Shown: one piece after another, positions 5,569 to 8,131 of the stretch
How positions within the stretch are numbered: position 1 is the first letter of the stretch
How the letters are laid out: the number at the start of each line of letters is the position of its first letter
Assembly (NCBI GenBank): GCA_035540675.1
Contig: DATLGB010000166.1
Span: 1 to 8,131 of the forward strand
Length of the DNA: 8,131 nucleotides
Source of the DNA: DATLGB01 sp035540675
GTDB taxonomy: Bacteria; Actinomycetota; Thermoleophilia; Solirubrobacterales; Solirubrobacteraceae
Direction: 5' to 3'
Made by a program: the position numbers and the translations under genes
The notes under the pieces: model-generated
Told to the model about the DNA's origin: nothing
Database searches by the model: none
What the model saw: only the letters and a program-made list of their open reading frames with translations

Positions 5569-6747
5569 GTGCCCGCGCGCATCGGTGTCTACGTTGACGG
5601 CCCGTACGGCCTGACGCGCTCGGGCGCGAGCGACCGCGTCGCGCCGGACCTGGCGGACGCGCCGTTTCTGTCGTTCGCCACCGCCGTCGGCCGGTGGTTC
5701 GACGAGCAGCTGCTGTTCGGGCGCCTCGAGCGGCCCGGCGCGGACGACGGGCTGACGCTCCCGGCCGACGTCGGGTTCGTGCCGCTGCCGCCCTACCCGC
5801 GATCGCGCCGGCCCGGCGCGGTCGTGCGCGCTGTGCTCGGTACGTGCCGGGCGTTCTGGCGCGGCGTCGGGCGCGTGGACGTGGTGTGGGTGTTCGGGCC
5901 GCATCCGTACGCCTTCCTGCTGACCGTCCTCGCACTGGCCCGGCGGCGGCGGGTCGTGCTGGGCGTGCGCCAGGACACCATCGGCTACTTCGGCGGGCGC
6001 CTGCGACACGGTCGCGGCGTCATGCCGGCGGTGCGCGCGCTCGACGCCGGCTTCCGCGTCGCGGCGCGCGTGGTGCCGGTCACGGTCGTGGGGCCCGCGA
6101 TCGAACGGCATTACGGCGGTCCGCGCCCCGGCGTCCTGAACATGACGGTGTCGCTGATGCGGGCCGCGGACGTGGCCGCCGAGCCGCCAGCGCGCCGGGA
6201 AGGGCCGGTGCACCTGGTCACGGTCGGGCGCATCGACCGCGAGAAGAACCCGCTGCTGCTGGTCGAGGCGCTCGCGGAGCTCGAGCGGCTCCGGCCGGGC
6301 GCGTACCGGCTGTCGTGGGCGGGCGTCGGGCCGATGACCGGCGCGGTCCGGCAGCGAGCCGAGCAGCTCGGTGTGGCGCCGCGGCTGCAGCTCCTCGGCT
6401 TCGTGCCGTTCGGCGCCGGGCTCGTCGACCTGTACCGGTCGGCGGACGTGTTCGTGCACGTCTCGCTGACGGAGGGGGTCCCCGCCGTCCTCCTGGAGGC
6501 GCTCGCCGCGGGCGCGCCCGTGGTCGCCACGGACGTCGGCGGCGTGGCGGCCGCCATCGACGGCGGCCGCGCCGGGCTGCTCGTGCCGCCGGACGACCGC
6601 GCGGCGCTCGTGTCGGCCATCCTCCGCATGGAACGGGACGCCGGGCTGCGCGAGCGCAGCGTGCGCCGGGGCCTCGAGCTGGCGCGCGAGGCGACGCTCG
6701 AGGTCCAGGCCGAGCGCGTGGCGCGCTTCCTGCGCGGTGGCAGCTGA
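5569..6747 (+). CDS. Glycosyltransferase, GT-B fold, GT4 type
   Basis: The 392-residue protein has two Rossmann-like halves. The N-terminal half (about 1-195) opens with a beta-strand (ARIGVYVDGPYG) and has VDVVWVFGPHPYAFLL and RRVVLGVRQDT. The C-terminal nucleotide-sugar half carries VTVGRIDREKNPLLLVEAL (217-235; K226 is the usual phosphate contact), the WAGVGP strand (250-255), LGFVP and the EX7E motif within EGVPAVLLE (E302, E310), followed by GAPVVATDVGG. These are typical of retaining GT4-type transferases, which move a sugar from a nucleotide donor to a lipid-linked or other acceptor at the inner face of the membrane. Donor and acceptor cannot be told from sequence. GTG at 5569 is the only sensible start: an in-frame TAA lies at 5536-5538, and AGG lies 7 nt upstream of the GTG. 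No membrane segment is evident. The gene ends 11 nt before the stop of the convergent flippase gene, whose product could export the glycan. Confidence 0.9.
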   Translation: MPARIGVYVDGPYGLTRSGASDRVAPDLADAPFLSFATAVGRWFDEQLLFGRLERPGADDGLTLPADVGFVPLPPYPRSRRPGAVVRAVLGTCRAFWRGVGRVDVVWVFGPHPYAFLLTVLALARRRRVVLGVRQDTIGYFGGRLRHGRGVMPAVRALDAGFRVAARVVPVTVVGPAIERHYGGPRPGVLNMTVSLMRAADVAAEPPARREGPVHLVTVGRIDREKNPLLLVEALAELERLRPGAYRLSWAGVGPMTGAVRQRAEQLGVAPRLQLLGFVPFGAGLVDLYRSADVFVHVSLTEGVPAVLLEALAAGAPVVATDVGGVAAAIDGGRAGLLVPPDDRAALVSAILRMERDAGLRERSVRRGLELAREATLEVQAERVARFLRGGS

Positions 6748-6758
6748 CGCGACGCGGG

Positions 6759-8102
6759 TCATGAGGTGGTCGCGGTCAGCCGGCGGGCGCCGCTGAACGC
6801 CTCGCGCACGTCGCGCGTTCCGGGCAGCAGGTCGCGGGGCCGGCCGCCGAGCTTGCGGACGAACATCGCCGCGACCACCAGCCCGGCGATCGAGTAGGCG
6901 ATCGTCGACGCGACCGCGGCTCCCGTCCCGCCGTGGCGCGGGATGAGGAGGATGTCCAGGACCAGCATCGCGATGAACGCGACGCCGATCGCCATGCTCG
7001 CCGCGGTGGGCTTGCGCCGCGCCGTCAGCGCGCCGCCGAGCTGCTTGAGCGCGACGATGCCGAACGCGCCCAGGCTGAGGATGCGCAGGTCGTCGACGGC
7101 GCCGCGGAAGGACTCCCCGAACACGGCCACGCACAGCAGCGGCGCGAGCACGATGAGGGCGACGGCGCCGACGAGCGTCACCAGCACCGAGAACCGGAAC
7201 AGGCGGCTCGTGCGCCCCGCGGCGGCTGCCGGGTCGTCGCGCACGAGGTCCGGCCGCTGGACCGCGGCGATCGCCGTGGGCAGGAGGAACAGAGCCTCCG
7301 CGAACGCCACCGCCACGCTGTAGAGGCCGAGCTGCCGGGAGCCGGCGATCGCGCCCAGGATCCACTGGTCGATCCGGTAGTTGGCGAGGAGCATCACGCG
7401 CCCGACGTGCGACTTGAGGCCGAACGACAGGCTGGAGCGCAGCAGCGACAGGCTCGGCCGCCCGAACCCGACCGACCGCCACCGCACGTGCCATGCGAGC
7501 AGGGCGGTCGCGATCAACTGCCCGGCGAGCCAGGTCGCGACCGCGGTCGCGACGGACAGCACGCCGAGCAGCGCGAGGACCCCGTTGACGACGACGTTGA
7601 CGACGGCGGGAAGCACCCACGCCAGGTTCGTGATGCCGAAGCCGTAGTCCCCCTGGATCAGGAAGCGCAGGTAGGTGCTGAAGATGAGGACCGGAAGCGT
7701 CGCCAGGACGATCCACAGCAGCGTCCGGTCGACGTCGCCGCCGACCACCGGCGCCAGCAGCACCAGCCCGGCGACCGCGCCGAAGGTGAGCAGGCCGAGG
7801 ATGACGGCCAGGATCGCGGAGTTCGTGGCCATCGCGGCACGCGCGTCCGGCCGCTCGCCCGCGACGTTGACGTTGGCCTCCTGAACCCCCAGCGTCGCGA
7901 GGTTCGACGTCAAGTAGCCGATCGCCGTCAGGAACGCCACCTCGCCGCGGCCGGTCGGCCCGAGCACCCGCGCCACCAGCAGCGCGTTGGCCAGCGACAC
8001 GACGGCGACGGCCAGCTGCGCCGCGTAGGTCTGCGCGCCGGCGGACAGCAGCGGCGAGCGAGTGGCGGCGGCGCCCGCGGCGGGAGTCTCCGGCGCGCTC
8101 AT
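6759..8102 (-). CDS. Polysaccharide flippase, Wzx/PST type (MOP superfamily)
   Basis: This 447-residue integral membrane protein has about 12 hydrophobic segments, at roughly 24-47, 53-73, 90-118, 127-148, 158-181, 184-206, 222-252, 258-281, 301-328, 338-358, 367-387 and 394-416. Short loops lie between them and the tail is basic (RKLGGRPRDLLPGTR). The N-terminal pattern (ANALLVARVLGPTGRGEVAFLTAI) and the mid-protein NYRIDQWILGAIAGSRQLGLYSVA are typical of oligosaccharide flippases, which move undecaprenyl-linked repeat units across the cytoplasmic membrane. Length and segment number fit the family. ATG at 8100-8102 is the chosen start. No Shine-Dalgarno sequence precedes it, but a TATCTT box lies 7 nt upstream, suggesting a leaderless mRNA. 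The gene converges on the glycosyltransferase gene, with only 11 nt between stop codons. The N-terminal 15 residues are Ala/Pro-rich and probably cytoplasmic. The lipid or glycan carried is unknown. Confidence 0.88.
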   Translation of the reverse strand: MSAPETPAAGAAATRSPLLSAGAQTYAAQLAVAVVSLANALLVARVLGPTGRGEVAFLTAIGYLTSNLATLGVQEANVNVAGERPDARAAMATNSAILAVILGLLTFGAVAGLVLLAPVVGGDVDRTLLWIVLATLPVLIFSTYLRFLIQGDYGFGITNLAWVLPAVVNVVVNGVLALLGVLSVATAVATWLAGQLIATALLAWHVRWRSVGFGRPSLSLLRSSLSFGLKSHVGRVMLLANYRIDQWILGAIAGSRQLGLYSVAVAFAEALFLLPTAIAAVQRPDLVRDDPAAAAGRTSRLFRFSVLVTLVGAVALIVLAPLLCVAVFGESFRGAVDDLRILSLGAFGIVALKQLGGALTARRKPTAASMAIGVAFIAMLVLDILLIPRHGGTGAAVASTIAYSIAGLVVAAMFVRKLGGRPRDLLPGTRDVREAFSGARRLTATTS

Positions 8103-8109
8103 CCGGTCG

Positions 8110-8115
8110 AAGATA
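8110..8115 (-). promoter_or_regulatory. Candidate -10 box (TATCTT) for a leaderless flippase transcript
   Basis: On the minus strand TATCTT, matching TANNNT, is followed by the seven bases CGACCGG and then the ATG of the flippase gene. That spacing would start transcription at or next to the A of the ATG, the actinobacterial leaderless arrangement. It fits the lack of any ribosome site. The -35 region would fall just beyond the window edge. Confidence 0.5.
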
Positions 8116-8131
8116 CGTGCTGGGCGCGCCG

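Noticed and set aside
3269..5614. 781-codon open frame on the plus strand over asnB
   Set aside because: It is antisense to a protein with all AsnB motifs, and its product is Arg/Glu/His-rich without recognisable domains. It also runs across the divergent promoter gap.
5528..5935. 136-codon N-terminal extension of asnB
   Set aside because: AsnB activity needs the Cys directly after the initiator Met. The extension is Arg/Ala-rich and overlaps the divergent glycosyltransferase gene.
5557..7716. 719-codon open frame on the minus strand over the glycosyltransferase and flippase
   Set aside because: It overlaps two well-supported genes in a different frame or strand, and its composition is Arg/Pro/His-rich with no motif.

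Overview
The window is very GC-rich DNA whose third codon positions are almost all G or C, giving long antisense shadow ORFs. This points to a high-GC actinobacterium. The secreted modular proteins, with a Fn3 remnant and an Ig-like module of the 'STEAGSTFECSLDG...AGSHSFRVRATDAAGNTD' type, resemble those I associate with Thermoleophilia (Solirubrobacterales-like). That placement is inference; no rRNA or other marker is present.

Layout: (1) 1-1344 (+) is the 3' part of a secreted modular protein: end of a fibronectin III-like domain, a Pro-rich linker, a right-handed parallel beta-helix and a short conserved tail. (2) 1351-1382 is a perfect 32-nt palindrome, the likely shared terminator of two convergent genes. 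(3) 1408-3492 (-) is a complete paralogue with a signal peptide, a different N-terminal module set and the same beta-helix plus tail. The two helix-coding regions form a long imperfect inverted repeat of about 1 kb per arm. (4) 3493-3643 is an intergenic stretch with terminator-like hairpins and an AT-rich, promoter-like island. (5) 3644-5527 (-) is a complete glutamine-dependent asparagine synthetase (AsnB family). (6) 5569-6747 (+) is a GT-B glycosyltransferase of the GT4 type, divergent from asnB across a 41-nt gap. (7) 6759-8102 (-) is a polytopic Wzx/PST-type polysaccharide flippase, convergent with the glycosyltransferase across an 11-nt gap and apparently expressed as a leaderless mRNA.

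Taken together this looks like part of a cell-envelope or exopolysaccharide locus. The GT builds a glycan, the flippase exports lipid-linked units, and the AsnB-type amidotransferase could supply asparagine or amidate a sugar acid or other precursor. The two beta-helix proteins are of a fold commonly used to bind, cleave or epimerise polysaccharides, so they may act on the exported polymer outside the cell. The functional link is inferred from proximity; the genes alternate in orientation and do not form one operon. No tRNA, rRNA, CRISPR array, insertion sequence or phage gene was seen. I found no clearly new system. The most unusual structure is the palindrome-centred inverted pair of modular beta-helix genes.
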